Assembly: GCF_003182095.1 (NCBI RefSeq)
Contig: NZ_QGTJ01000002.1
Coordinates: 216,435 to 280,434 of the forward strand
Source: Plasticicumulans acidivorans
GTDB lineage: Bacteria; Pseudomonadota; Gammaproteobacteria; Competibacterales; Competibacteraceae
DNA length: 64,000 nucleotides
Direction of reading: 5' to 3'
Shown here: one piece after another, positions 18,612 through 27,367 of the stretch
How the letters are laid out: every line of letters starts with the position of its first letter
Position numbering within the stretch: position 1 is the first letter of the stretch
Position numbers and translations under genes: made by a program
Notes under the pieces: generated by a model
The model's input: the letters and a program-made list of their open reading frames with translations, nothing else
The model's database searches: none
What the model was told of the DNA's origin: nothing

Positions 18612-18904
18612 CGCCGGCACCGCTGACGCTGTCGCTGCCGGCCACGCACCCGGTGTTCGCCGGCCATTTTCCCGCACATCCGGTGCTGCCGGGCGCGCTA
18701 CTGCTCGACCTGCTGGTGCATGCGCTCGCCGACGCGGCGGCCGGCGACTGGCAGGTGCTCAGCGCCAAGTTCCTGCAGCCGGTCGGCCCCGGCGAGCGGC
18801 TGCAGGCGAGCTTCAGCGCCGGCGCGCACGGCCTCGGCTTCGAGCTGCGCAGCGCCGGGCGCGTGGTCGCCAGCGGCCGGCTGGCGCGCGGAGCGACGGC
18901 GTGA
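18608..18904 (+). CDS. hotdog-fold 3-hydroxyacyl-ACP dehydratase, small (ApeI-like)
   Basis: This 98-residue protein begins at a GTG overlapping the ligase stop (GTGA). It has LPATHPVFAGHFPAHPVLPG ALLLDLLVHAL, in which the His and the PG turn match FabA/FabZ-like dehydratases. It is about the size of the single-hotdog ApeI group. With the second dehydratase at 26903 it would remove water from each 3-hydroxyacyl intermediate, building the polyene chain. Confidence 0.82.
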   Translation: MTPAPLTLSLPATHPVFAGHFPAHPVLPGALLLDLLVHALADAAAGDWQVLSAKFLQPVGPGERLQASFSAGAHGLGFELRSAGRVVASGRLARGATA

Positions 18905-19836
18905 GCCTGCGCCGCGCGCGTGCCGCCTGGGCCACCCGGCCCGAGCGCAGCAATGTCGCGATGCTCAAACTGATGAGCTGGATCTCGCTGCGGCTCGGTC
19001 GCCCGGCCGGGCGCGGCGTGCTGCACCTGATCGCGGCCTACTTCCTGCTGTTCGCCCCGTCGGCGCGGCGCGCCTCGCGCGCCTACCTGCACCGGGTGCT
19101 GGAACAGCGGCCGGGGCTGCGCGCCAGCTACCGCCACATCCACAGCTTCGCGGCGACGATCCACGACCGCATCTACCTGCTCAACGACCGCTTCGACCTG
19201 TTCGACCTGCGCATCGAAGGCGAGGCGGTGATGCTCGACGCCCTCGCCGACGGCCGCGGCGCGCTGCTGTTCGGCGCACACCTCGGCAGCTTCGAGGTGG
19301 TGCGCGCGATCGGGCGCCGTCACCCGCAGGTGCGCGTGGCGCTGGCGATGTTCCCGGACAACGCCCGGCGCATCGGCGCCGCGCTCGATGCGATCAACCC
19401 GGCGGCGCGCCCCGACATCATCGCCCTCGGCCGCATGGACGCGATGCTGCAGGTGCGCGAGCGGCTGCTGCAGGGTCAGTTCGTCGGCGTGCTCGCCGAC
19501 CGCACGCCCGGCGACGAGGCCACGCGCCCGGTACCGGTGCTCGGTGCCGAAGCGCCGCTACCGCTCGGGCCGCTGCGCATGGCGGCGATGCTGCGCAGCC
19601 GGGTGATCTTCATGGCCGGGCTGTACCTCGGCGGCAACCGCTACGCCATCCGCTTCGCGCAGATCGCCGACTTCTCCGACTGCAGCGCCGACGCCCGCGA
19701 GGTGCAGATCGACGCCGCGCTCCACCGCTACGCCGCGCTGATCGAGGACTGCTGCCGGCAGGCGCCGTACAACTGGTTCAATTTCTTCGATTTCTGGCCC
19801 GCGCGGCCAGCCAGCCCATGCGCCGACGCCTGCTGA
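18901..19836 (+). CDS. LpxL/HtrB-like acyltransferase of aryl polyene cluster
   Basis: The GTG at 18901 (MSLRRARAAWATRPERSNVA) gives 311 residues. An N-terminal hydrophobic stretch (GVLHLIAAYFLLFAPSARR) is followed by the acyltransferase box LLFGAHLGSFEVVR (HxxxxE) and the FVGVLADRTPGDE motif. It belongs to the lysophospholipid acyltransferase superfamily and probably attaches the aryl polyene or a fatty acid to a lipid carrier at the inner membrane. It overlaps the LolA-like gene by 19 bases. In some clusters this domain is fused to a GT2; here the GT2 is separate at 31692. Confidence 0.85.
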   Translation: MSLRRARAAWATRPERSNVAMLKLMSWISLRLGRPAGRGVLHLIAAYFLLFAPSARRASRAYLHRVLEQRPGLRASYRHIHSFAATIHDRIYLLNDRFDLFDLRIEGEAVMLDALADGRGALLFGAHLGSFEVVRAIGRRHPQVRVALAMFPDNARRIGAALDAINPAARPDIIALGRMDAMLQVRERLLQGQFVGVLADRTPGDEATRPVPVLGAEAPLPLGPLRMAAMLRSRVIFMAGLYLGGNRYAIRFAQIADFSDCSADAREVQIDAALHRYAALIEDCCRQAPYNWFNFFDFWPARPASPCADAC

Positions 19837-20387
19837 GCGCGCTGCTGCTCACCGTCGCCGCGCTCGCCCATGCCGAAGACTGGACGCTGACGCAGCTGAT
19901 GGCGGCACTGGCCGCCAATCCCGGCGGCCGCGCCCACTTCGTCGAGCGCAAGGACATCGCCCTGCTCGATGCCCCGGTCGAGGCCCGCGGCGAACTGTTC
20001 TACCGACCGCCCGATCACCTCGAACGCCGCACGCAGACACCGCAGCCGGAAACGCTGATCCTCGATGGCGAGATGCTGACGCTCGAACGCGACGGCCGCC
20101 GCCTGCAGCTGAGCCTCGCCGAACGGCCGCAGATCGCCGCCTTCACCGACAGCATCCGCCGCACGCTGGCCGGCGACCGCCACGCACTGGAGCGCGCCTA
20201 CCGGCTGACGCTGAGCGGCGAGGCCGCGCTGTGGACCCTGCGCCTGGTACCGGACGACGAGGCGCTGCGCGAGATCATCCAGCAGATCACCATCAGCGGC
20301 AACCAGGGCGAGGTGCGCTCGATCGCCATCCTGCAGGCCGACGGCGATCGCTCGCTGATGACCATCACGCCGGAGCCGGCGCCATGA
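19818..20387 (+). CDS. LolA-like outer-membrane carrier protein
   Basis: The 189-residue protein has a signal peptide (MRRRLLSALLLTVAALAHA-ED). The mature part (FVERKDIALLDAPVEARGEL FYRPPDHLERRT, then ISGNQGEVRSIAILQADGDR) has the pattern of the LolA-related proteins found in aryl polyene clusters (COG2834-like). It is expected in the periplasm and may carry the pigment lipid to the outer membrane. It overlaps the exporter gene by an ATGA junction. Confidence 0.83.
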   Translation: MRRRLLSALLLTVAALAHAEDWTLTQLMAALAANPGGRAHFVERKDIALLDAPVEARGELFYRPPDHLERRTQTPQPETLILDGEMLTLERDGRRLQLSLAERPQIAAFTDSIRRTLAGDRHALERAYRLTLSGEAALWTLRLVPDDEALREIIQQITISGNQGEVRSIAILQADGDRSLMTITPEPAP

Positions 20388-22708
20388 GCCGGCGGCCGCG
20401 TGGCGCCGTGCTGCTGTGGCTGGCCGGGCTCGCCGTCTGCCTCTACCTGCTGACGCAGGCGCGCTTTACCGCCGACCTGTCGGCCTTTCTGCCGCAGACG
20501 CCGAGTGCCGAACAACGGCTGCTGGTCGAGCAGCTGCGCGACGGCCCGGTGTCGCGGCTGCTGCTGATCGGCATCCGCGGCGGCGAAGCGATCGAGCGCG
20601 CCGCCGCCTCGCGCACGCTGGCGTCGCGACTGCAGCACGCGCCCGAATTCGTCGCCGTCGCCAACGGCGAGGCCGCCAGCGCCGAAGCCGACCAGCAGTG
20701 GCTGTTCGAGCAGCGCTACCTGCTCAGCCCCGCGGTCGATGCCGAACGCTTCAGCGTCGCCGGCCTGCACCGCGCGATTCAGGCCAGCATCGAGCGGCTG
20801 AGCTCGCCGGCCGGCCTGCTGCTCAAGCAGCTGCTGCCACGCGACCCGACCGGCGAGACGCTCGCCCTGCTCGATGCCCTGGCGGCCCGCGGCCAGCCGG
20901 CCAGCCGCGAGGGCGTCTGGAGTACCCGCGACGGCGAACAGGCGCTGCTGCTCGCCACCACCCGCGCCGCCGGCGCCGACACCGACGGCCAGGCAGCCGC
21001 CGTCGAACGCGTGCGCACGGCGTTCGCGCCGCTCGCGCACGGCGCGCTGCAGCTGGAGCTGAGCGGACCCGGCGTGTTCGCGGTGCAGGCGCGGGCGACG
21101 ATCAAAAGCGAAGTCGAGCGCCTGTCGCTGCTGGCGAGCGCGCTGATCGCCGCGCTGCTGCTCTACGCCTACCGCTCGCCGCGCCTGCTCCTGCTCGGCC
21201 TGCTGCCGATGGCGAGCGGCGCGCTGGCCGGCATCGCCGCGGTGGCCGCCGGCTTCGGCGTGGTGCATGGCATCACCCTCGGTTTCGGCATCACGCTGAT
21301 CGGCGAGGCGGTCGATTACGCCATCTACCTGTTCGTGCAGTCGGCGCGCAGCACCAGCCTCGCCGGCTTCTGGCCGACCGTGCGCCTCGGCGTGCTGACC
21401 TCGGTGTGCGGCTTCGCCGCGCTGCTGCCGGCGCAGTTCCCCGGCCTCGCCCAGCTCGGCGCGTTCTCGCTGGTCGGCCTGCTCACCGCGGCGCTGGTCA
21501 CCCGCCACGTGCTGCCGGCGCTGCTGCCGGCGACGCTGCAGGTGCGCGATCTGAGCCCGCTCGGCCGGCGCCTGGCCGCTGCACTGCCGGCACTGCGCCG
21601 CCTGCGGCCGCTGCTGCTGCTGCTGATCGCGCTCGCCGCCGGGCTGCTCTACAGCCGCCAGTCGACGCTGTGGCAGCACGAGCTGGCGGCGCTGAGCCCG
21701 GTGTCGGCCGCCGACCAGGCGCTCGATGCACGCCTGCGCGCCGCCCTCGGCGCACCCGAAGTGCGCTATCTGGTGGTCGCCCGCGCGGCCAGCGCCGATG
21801 CCGCGCTGCACGCCGCCGAACGGCTGGCACCAACGCTCGATGCGCTGCAGGCGCAAGGGCTGATCGGCGGCTACGACAGTGCCGCGCGCTACCTGCCGAG
21901 CCTGGCGACGCAGCAGGCACGTCGCGCCGCGCTGCCGGACACCGCAACGCTGCGCGAGCGCCTGCAGGCGGCGCTGGCCGGCCTGCCGCTGCGTGCCGAG
22001 CGCCTCGACGGTTTTCTCGCCGACGTCGAAGCCAGCCGCCAAACGCCGCCGCTGAGCCGCGCCGATCTCGCCGACACCAGCTTCGCGCTGGCCGTCGATG
22101 CGCTGCTGCAGCAGCGCGCCGATGGCTGGCAGGCGCTGCTGCCGCTGCACGCACCGCAGGCCGACGGCCGGCTGCCCGACGTCGCCTACCTGCGCGCGGC
22201 GATCGCCGCCAGCGGTGTCGACGGCGCGCGCTTCATCGACCTCAAGCACGAGTCCGACGCGCTCTACGCCGGCTACGTCGATGAGGCCATCCACCTGACG
22301 CTGGCCGGCTGCACGGCGATCGCCGTGCTGTTGCTGATCGCCCTGCGCTCGCCGCGCGCCTGGCTGCAGGTGTGGCTGCCGCTGGCCGGCGCCACGCTGC
22401 TGGTCGGCGCCGGCCTGGCGCTGGCCGGTGAGCGGCTGACGCTGCTGCACCTGATCGGCCTGCTGCTGATCGTCGCCGTCGGCTCGAACTACGCGCTGTT
22501 CTTCGCCCGCGCGCAGACGCCGGATGCGACGACGCTGGCCTCGCTGCTGCTCGCCAACCTGACGACCATGCTCGGCTTCGGCCTGCTGGGGTTTTCCAGC
22601 GTGCCGGTGCTGCACGCGATCGGCGTCGTCGTCGGTCCTGGCGCGCCGCTGGCGCTGCTGCTCGCCGCCGTGCTGTCCTCGCCGGCCACTGAAGCGGAGC
22701 CCGCATGA
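20384..22708 (+). CDS. MMPL/RND-family exporter of aryl polyene cluster
   Basis: The 774-residue protein shows two repeats of one N-terminal helix plus a periplasmic domain plus a bundle of helices. First half: LLWLAGLAVCLYLLTQARFT, then LLASALIAALLLYAYRSPRL, LGLLPMASGALAGIAAVAAG, GFGITLIGEAVDYAIYLFVQ. Second half: RPLLLLLIALAAGLLYSRQS, then AGCTAIAVLLLIALRSPRA and LLIVAVGSNYALFFARAQ. The FGxxxxGEAVDY helix resembles the proton-relay region of MMPL transporters. It likely moves the finished pigment or its lipid form out of the inner membrane. Confidence 0.88.
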   Translation: MSRRPRGAVLLWLAGLAVCLYLLTQARFTADLSAFLPQTPSAEQRLLVEQLRDGPVSRLLLIGIRGGEAIERAAASRTLASRLQHAPEFVAVANGEAASAEADQQWLFEQRYLLSPAVDAERFSVAGLHRAIQASIERLSSPAGLLLKQLLPRDPTGETLALLDALAARGQPASREGVWSTRDGEQALLLATTRAAGADTDGQAAAVERVRTAFAPLAHGALQLELSGPGVFAVQARATIKSEVERLSLLASALIAALLLYAYRSPRLLLLGLLPMASGALAGIAAVAAGFGVVHGITLGFGITLIGEAVDYAIYLFVQSARSTSLAGFWPTVRLGVLTSVCGFAALLPAQFPGLAQLGAFSLVGLLTAALVTRHVLPALLPATLQVRDLSPLGRRLAAALPALRRLRPLLLLLIALAAGLLYSRQSTLWQHELAALSPVSAADQALDARLRAALGAPEVRYLVVARAASADAALHAAERLAPTLDALQAQGLIGGYDSAARYLPSLATQQARRAALPDTATLRERLQAALAGLPLRAERLDGFLADVEASRQTPPLSRADLADTSFALAVDALLQQRADGWQALLPLHAPQADGRLPDVAYLRAAIAASGVDGARFIDLKHESDALYAGYVDEAIHLTLAGCTAIAVLLLIALRSPRAWLQVWLPLAGATLLVGAGLALAGERLTLLHLIGLLLIVAVGSNYALFFARAQTPDATTLASLLLANLTTMLGFGLLGFSSVPVLHAIGVVVGPGAPLALLLAAVLSSPATEAEPA

Positions 22709-23364
22709 CCACCCCGTTGCGCTCGCTGTACCTGCCCGCGCGGCCCGGCCACACGGCACCGCTGCTGTGCGCGCTGCTGCCGGGCGCCGGCGACCGCCCC
22801 GAGCATTACCTCGAACACGGCTGCATCGCCGCCGCCCGCGAGCGCGGCTTCGACGTCGACTTCCTGCTGCTGGAAACCGCACTCGACCGCCTGATCGACG
22901 GCGCCATCGTCCACGCGCTGGAGGCCGCGCTGGCGCCACAGCGCGCCGGCCGCCGGCAGTGCTGGCTTGGCGGCATCTCGCTCGGCGCGCTGGTGGCGCT
23001 GATGCACGCCGATGCCTACCCGCAGGCCGCGGACCGCCACCTGCTGCTCGCGCCGTATCCCGGCAACCGCACCATCACCGCCGACATCGCCGCCGCCGGC
23101 GGCCTCGCCGCCTGGCAGGCCGGCACGCTGCCGGCGGGCGAGATCGAACGCCGCGGCTGGCGGGCACTGCAGCGGCTGGCCGGCGAGCGGTCGCCGTGGC
23201 TCGGCTACGGCCGCGATGACCGCTTCGCCGCCGGTCATGCACTGATGGCCGCGGTGCTGCCACAGGCGCAGGTGCACATCGTCGACGGCGGCCACGACTG
23301 GGCGGCCTGGCGCGCGCTGTGGGCGACGTTCCTCGCCGGCGGCGCGCTGGAGGCCGGACGATGA
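22705..23364 (+). CDS. alpha/beta hydrolase of aryl polyene cluster
   Basis: The 219-residue protein has the nucleophile elbow QCWLGGISLGALVALMHAD (Ser near residue 93) and a late GGHDWAAW with the catalytic His. The N-terminal LCALLPGAGDRPEHYLEHG gives the oxyanion loop. No signal peptide is seen. Within the cluster it may act as thioesterase or release enzyme, taking the place of hotdog thioesterases of other aryl polyene clusters; the reaction is inferred. It is joined to its neighbours by ATGA overlaps. Confidence 0.72.
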   Translation: MTTPLRSLYLPARPGHTAPLLCALLPGAGDRPEHYLEHGCIAAARERGFDVDFLLLETALDRLIDGAIVHALEAALAPQRAGRRQCWLGGISLGALVALMHADAYPQAADRHLLLAPYPGNRTITADIAAAGGLAAWQAGTLPAGEIERRGWRALQRLAGERSPWLGYGRDDRFAAGHALMAAVLPQAQVHIVDGGHDWAAWRALWATFLAGGALEAGR

Positions 23365-24161
23365 GGCGCTGGCAACCCTCCCCGCTGCTGCGCGGCTCGG
23401 CCGTGCTGCACGCCGTCGCCGCCGGCTCGCTGACCATCGCGCCGGCCGCCTGGCCCTACGCGCTCGGCGCCGTCGCCGCCAATCACCTGCTGCTGACCGC
23501 CGCCGGCCTGTGGCCGCGCAGCCACCTGCTCGGGCCGAACCTGACACGGCTGGCGGAGACCGCCGATGCCATCGCGCTGACCATCGACGACGGTCCCGAT
23601 CCGCAGATCACGCCGCAGGTGCTCGACGCGCTCGATGCCGCCGGCGCGCGGGCGAGCTTTTTCTGCATCGGCGCGCGCGCCGAGCGGCATCCGCAGCTGA
23701 TCGCCGAGATCGTGCGCCGCGGCCACCGCGTCGAGAACCACAGCCAGCATCACCGCCACCATTTCTCGCTGTGCGGCCCGCGCGCGCTGAGCCGCGAAAT
23801 CGCCGCGGCGCAGGCGACGCTGAGCGCGCTCGCCGGCACGCCGCCGCAGTATTTCCGCGCGCCGGCCGGCCTGCGCAATCCGTTTCTCGACCCGGTGCTG
23901 CATCGCCACGACCTGCACCTGGCGAGCTGGACGCGGCGCGGTTTCGACACCCGCGAGCGCGATCCGGCGCGCGTCGGCGCACGCCTGCTGCGCGGCCTCG
24001 CCGCCGGTGACGTGCTGCTGCTGCACGACGGCCACGCCGCCCGCAGCCACAGCGGCGAGCCGATGATCCTCGCCGTGCTGCCGCAGCTGTTCGCGGCCTG
24101 CCGCGCGCGCGGCCTGCGCGTGCAGCCGCTGCCGCCGCCCGACTGGAGCGATCCACGATGA
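23361..24161 (+). CDS. polysaccharide deacetylase family (NodB-like) protein
   Basis: The 266-residue protein has the metal-binding NodB motifs: LTIDDGPDPQ (motif 1, Asp-Asp), VENHSQHHRH (motif 2, His-x3-His) and YFRAPAGLRNP (motif 3). An N-terminal hydrophobic part (LHAVAAGSLTIAPAAWPYAL GAVAANHLLL) suggests a membrane anchor. Such a deacetylase in a pigment cluster could modify the sugar of a glycosylated aryl polyene, which fits the GT2 at 31692; that is inference. Confidence 0.8.
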   Translation: MRRWQPSPLLRGSAVLHAVAAGSLTIAPAAWPYALGAVAANHLLLTAAGLWPRSHLLGPNLTRLAETADAIALTIDDGPDPQITPQVLDALDAAGARASFFCIGARAERHPQLIAEIVRRGHRVENHSQHHRHHFSLCGPRALSREIAAAQATLSALAGTPPQYFRAPAGLRNPFLDPVLHRHDLHLASWTRRGFDTRERDPARVGARLLRGLAAGDVLLLHDGHAARSHSGEPMILAVLPQLFAACRARGLRVQPLPPPDWSDPR

Positions 24162-24880
24162 GCACACACGCCCCCGCCCGCCTGGTCAGCGCCGCCGCCG
24201 CGCCGTACCGCGCCGGCGGCCGCTTCGCCTGGCATTTCGCCCGCGGCAAGCTCGGCGGCGACCCGGCCTTCGCCGGCCTGCTGCGCCTGGGCCTGATCGC
24301 CGACGGTGCGCACCTGCTCGACCTCGGCTGCGGTCAGGGTCTGCTCGCCCGCTGGCTCGACGCCGCCGTGCAGGCCCACGCCGCCGGCGACTGGCCGGCC
24401 GGCTGGCCGCCGCCGCCGCACCTGGCCGGCTACCACGGCATCGAGCTGATGCCGCGCGACGTGGCGCGCGCCGGTGCCGCGCTCGCCGGCCTGCCGTGGG
24501 CGCGGGTCGAGTGCGGCGATATCTGCAGCGCCGATTTCGGCCGCGCCGAGGTCGCCGTGATCCTCGACGTGCTGCACTACATCGACTATGCCGAGCAGGC
24601 CGCCGTCATCGCCCGCCTGGCGCATACGCTGGCACCGCACGGCACGCTGCTGCTGCGCGTCGGCGACGCCGCCGCCGGCTGGCCGTTCCGCTGCAGCCAG
24701 TGGGTCGACCGCATCGTCACCTTCGTGCGCGGCCACCGCCTCGGCCGGCTGTACTGCCGCCCGCTCGATGACTGGTGTGCGCTGCTGCGCGCGCACGGCT
24801 TCGCGGTGCGCGCGCAGGCGATGAGCGCCGGCACACCGTTCGCCAACGTACTGCTGATCGCGCGCTGCGGCGGCGCCTGA
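24158..24880 (+). CDS. class I SAM-dependent methyltransferase of aryl polyene cluster
   Basis: The 240-residue protein has motif I HLLDLGCGQGLLARWLDAAV (SAM-binding glycine loop), a post-I acidic position in YHGIELMPRDVARAG, and motif IV-like VILDVLHYIDYAEQAAVIAR. The substrate is unknown; ring or hydroxyl methylation is common in aryl polyenes. It ends 38 bases before the ketosynthase gene. The gap contains TATACT (24885-24890), a good -10 hexamer without a clear -35. Confidence 0.8.
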   Translation: MSTHAPARLVSAAAAPYRAGGRFAWHFARGKLGGDPAFAGLLRLGLIADGAHLLDLGCGQGLLARWLDAAVQAHAAGDWPAGWPPPPHLAGYHGIELMPRDVARAGAALAGLPWARVECGDICSADFGRAEVAVILDVLHYIDYAEQAAVIARLAHTLAPHGTLLLRVGDAAAGWPFRCSQWVDRIVTFVRGHRLGRLYCRPLDDWCALLRAHGFAVRAQAMSAGTPFANVLLIARCGGA

Positions 24881-24918
24881 GCGCTATACTCGCCCCCCTC
24901 GCGCTCCCGGCTCCAGCC

Positions 24919-26124
24919 ATGTTCACACCGCTCCTGCTCGCTCACTACACGGCTACCAGTTGCCTGGGCTCCGGTCTTGGGGCCACGCTGGCGGCCCTGC
25001 GCGCCAATCGCAGCGGCCTCGCCCGCTGCCAGTTCGAAGACGTCACGCTGCCAACCTGCTGCGGCGCCGTCGCCGGCCTCGACCGCGTCGCACTGCCGGC
25101 GGCGCTCGCCCGCTTCGACTGCCGCAATCACCGTCTGGCGCTGCACGGCCTGCAGCAGGACGGCTTCCTCGACGCCGTCGCCGCGGCGCGGCAGCGCTAC
25201 GGCGCCCAGCGCATCGGTGTGTTCCTCGGCACCAGCACCTCCGGCATCCTCGAAACCGAACACGTTTACCGCCAGCGCGGCGCCGATGGGGCGCTGCCGG
25301 CCGGCTTCGATTACGCCAGCACGCACAGCCTGTACGCGCTCGCCGAGTTCGTGCGCCGCCTCTGCGCGCTCGGCGGACCGGCGGCGGTGGTGTCGACGGC
25401 CTGCTCGTCGAGCGCCAAGGTCTACGCCAGCGCGGCACGGCTGATCCACGCCGGCGTCATCGACGCGGCCATCGTCGGCGGCGTCGATTCGCTGTGCCTG
25501 ACCACGCTGTACGGCTTCAATTCGCTGGAGCTGCTGGCCGAGGCGCCATGCCGGCCGTTCGATCGCGGGCGCGACGGCATCTCCATCGGCGAGGCCGCGG
25601 CGTTCGCGCTGCTCGAACGCGCCACGGCCACCGATGCCACAGCCGTGCTGCTGTGCGGCGTCGGCGAATCGAGCGACGCGCACCACATGTCATCGCCGCA
25701 TCCGCAGGGCCTCGGCGCGCAACAGGCGATGCAGGCCGCGCTCGCCAGTGCCGGCTGCACGCCGGCGGAAGTCGACTACATCAACCTGCACGGCACGGCG
25801 ACGCCGAGCAACGACGAGGCCGAGGCCCGCGCCGTGCGCGCGCTGTTCGGCAGCGCGCTGCCGCCGGCCAGTTCGACCAAGGGCGCCACCGGCCACACGC
25901 TGGGCGCCGCCGGCGCGCTGGAAGCGGTCATCTGCGCGCTGGCGCTGCGCGAGGGGCTGGTGCCGGCCAGCACCGGCACGCGCGCGGCCGATCCGGCGCT
26001 CGGCCTGCAGCCGCCGCTGGCGCCGTTTGCCGCGCCGCTGCGCCGCGTGCTGAGCAATTCCTTCGGCTTCGGCGGCACCAACGCCAGCCTGCTGTTCGCC
26101 CGTGCCGGAGACTGCGCATCATGA
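24919..26124 (+). CDS. beta-ketoacyl-ACP synthase of aryl polyene pathway
   Basis: The 401-residue FabF-type enzyme has the active-site cysteine in VVSTACSSSAKVYASAARL, the first catalytic histidine in NLHGTATPSNDEAEA, the lysine and second histidine in STKGATGHTLGAAGALEAV, and the C-terminal SNSFGFGGTNASLL. It should extend the starter with malonyl-ACP together with the chain-length factor encoded directly after it. This matches the KS/CLF pair logic of type II aryl polyene synthases. Confidence 0.93.
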   Translation: MFTPLLLAHYTATSCLGSGLGATLAALRANRSGLARCQFEDVTLPTCCGAVAGLDRVALPAALARFDCRNHRLALHGLQQDGFLDAVAAARQRYGAQRIGVFLGTSTSGILETEHVYRQRGADGALPAGFDYASTHSLYALAEFVRRLCALGGPAAVVSTACSSSAKVYASAARLIHAGVIDAAIVGGVDSLCLTTLYGFNSLELLAEAPCRPFDRGRDGISIGEAAAFALLERATATDATAVLLCGVGESSDAHHMSSPHPQGLGAQQAMQAALASAGCTPAEVDYINLHGTATPSNDEAEARAVRALFGSALPPASSTKGATGHTLGAAGALEAVICALALREGLVPASTGTRAADPALGLQPPLAPFAAPLRRVLSNSFGFGGTNASLLFARAGDCAS

Positions 26125-26906
26125 GCACGCTGCAGGCCACGCTGCTCGGGGTCGGCGCCGTCGGCCCCGGCTTCGCCGACTGGAACACGCTGCGCGCGCT
26201 GCTGCGCGGCGACGCCGAATACCGGCCCGTGCCCTGCGTGGCGCCAGTGCCGAACGCGCTGCCCGCCGCCGAACGCCGGCGCACCGGCAAGGCCACGCGG
26301 CTGGCGCTCGCCGCCGGCTTTGCCGCTGTGGCCGACGCCGCGGCCGATGCGGCGACGCTGGCGACGGTGTTCGCCTCCTCCGGCGGCGACGGCGACAACT
26401 GCCACGCCATCTGCGAGGCGCTGGCCGGCAGCGACCGGCTGATCTCGCCGACGCGTTTCCATAACTCGGTCAACAACGCCGCCTCCGGCTACTGGGGCAT
26501 CGCCAGCGGCGCGATGGCGCCGTCGACGATGATCGCCGCCTTCGACGGCAGCTTCGCCGCCGGCCTGCTCGAAGCCGGCGGCCTGCTCGCCAGCGGCCTG
26601 CCGCAGGTGCTGCTGATCGCCTACGAGGCGGCCTATCCGGCGCCGCTGCACGCCACCCGCCTGCTCAGCGGTGACTGCGCGCTGGCCTGCCTGCTCGCCA
26701 CTGATGCCGCCGGCCCGCGCCTGCGCCTGGAGCTGTGCGAGGAGGCGCCGACAGTGCTGGCGCAGCCATCGCTCGAAGCCCTGCGCCGCGGCATTCCCGC
26801 CGCTCGCGGCCTGACGCTGCTGCAGGCGGTGGCGCAGGCACAGGCGCAGCGCGTGGTGCTCGACTACATCGACGGCCTGCAGCTCGCCGTCGAGGTGCAG
26901 CCATGA
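26121..26906 (+). CDS. ketosynthase-like chain-length factor
   Basis: This 261-residue protein is a shortened ketoacyl-synthase-like fold. FASSGGDGDNCHAICEALAG and ISPTRFHNSVNNAASGYWGI are typical of the 'ketosynthase chain length factor' family; the catalytic cysteine of true ketosynthases is absent, with HNSVNNAASG in its place. It should pair with the preceding KS to set chain length. The genes overlap by ATGA at both ends. Confidence 0.88.
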   Translation: MSTLQATLLGVGAVGPGFADWNTLRALLRGDAEYRPVPCVAPVPNALPAAERRRTGKATRLALAAGFAAVADAAADAATLATVFASSGGDGDNCHAICEALAGSDRLISPTRFHNSVNNAASGYWGIASGAMAPSTMIAAFDGSFAAGLLEAGGLLASGLPQVLLIAYEAAYPAPLHATRLLSGDCALACLLATDAAGPRLRLELCEEAPTVLAQPSLEALRRGIPAARGLTLLQAVAQAQAQRVVLDYIDGLQLAVEVQP

Positions 26907-27367
26907 CCCCGTCCCCGCTGCTCGATCACGCCTGGATCGCCGCGCACATCCCGCATCAGGGCCGCATGTGCCTGCTCGATCGCGTCGAGCAGTGGAGCCC
27001 GACGCAGGTGCGCTGCAGCGCCAGCAGCCACCGTGTCGCCGACCATCCGCTGCGCGTCGGCGAGCGGCTCGGCGCACACGCCGGTATCGAATACGCCGCG
27101 CAGGCGATGGCGGTACACGGTGCGCTGCTCGCCGGCGAGACCGCCGCGCCGCCACGGGCCGGCTATCTGGCCAGCGTGCGTGACCTGCAGCTGCAGGTCG
27201 CCCGCCTCGATGACGTACCCGGCGCGCTGCTCATCGACGCCGAGCTGCTCAGCGGTGACGCGCGCTCGGCGCTGTACGGCTTTCGCCTCAGCGACAGCCG
27301 CGGCGCCGGCCTGCTCAGCGGCCGCGCGGCGGTGATCTTCGATGCGCTGGCGCAGGTGACGCGATGA
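26903..27367 (+). CDS. hotdog-fold dehydratase (ApeP-like)
   Basis: The 154-residue protein begins AAHIPHQGRMCLLDRVEQWS, with a His in the place seen in FabZ/ApeP-like dehydratases, and continues AHAGIEYAAQAMAVHGALLA for the central helix. It is longer than the other hotdog protein at 18608; the two probably form the ApeI/ApeP-type heterodimer described for aryl polyene synthases. It overlaps the ketoreductase start. Confidence 0.83.
   Translation: MTPSPLLDHAWIAAHIPHQGRMCLLDRVEQWSPTQVRCSASSHRVADHPLRVGERLGAHAGIEYAAQAMAVHGALLAGETAAPPRAGYLASVRDLQLQVARLDDVPGALLIDAELLSGDARSALYGFRLSDSRGAGLLSGRAAVIFDALAQVTR

Noticed and set aside
20198..22939. 913-codon open frame on the minus strand
   Set aside because: It is opposite the MMPL exporter, is rich in Arg/Gln/Gly as expected of antisense GC-rich codons, and has no recognisable domain.
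24885..24890. TATACT as a second promoter inside the pigment operon
   Set aside because: A good -10 hexamer but no -35 match at 16-18 bases; kept only as a remark in the methyltransferase entry.
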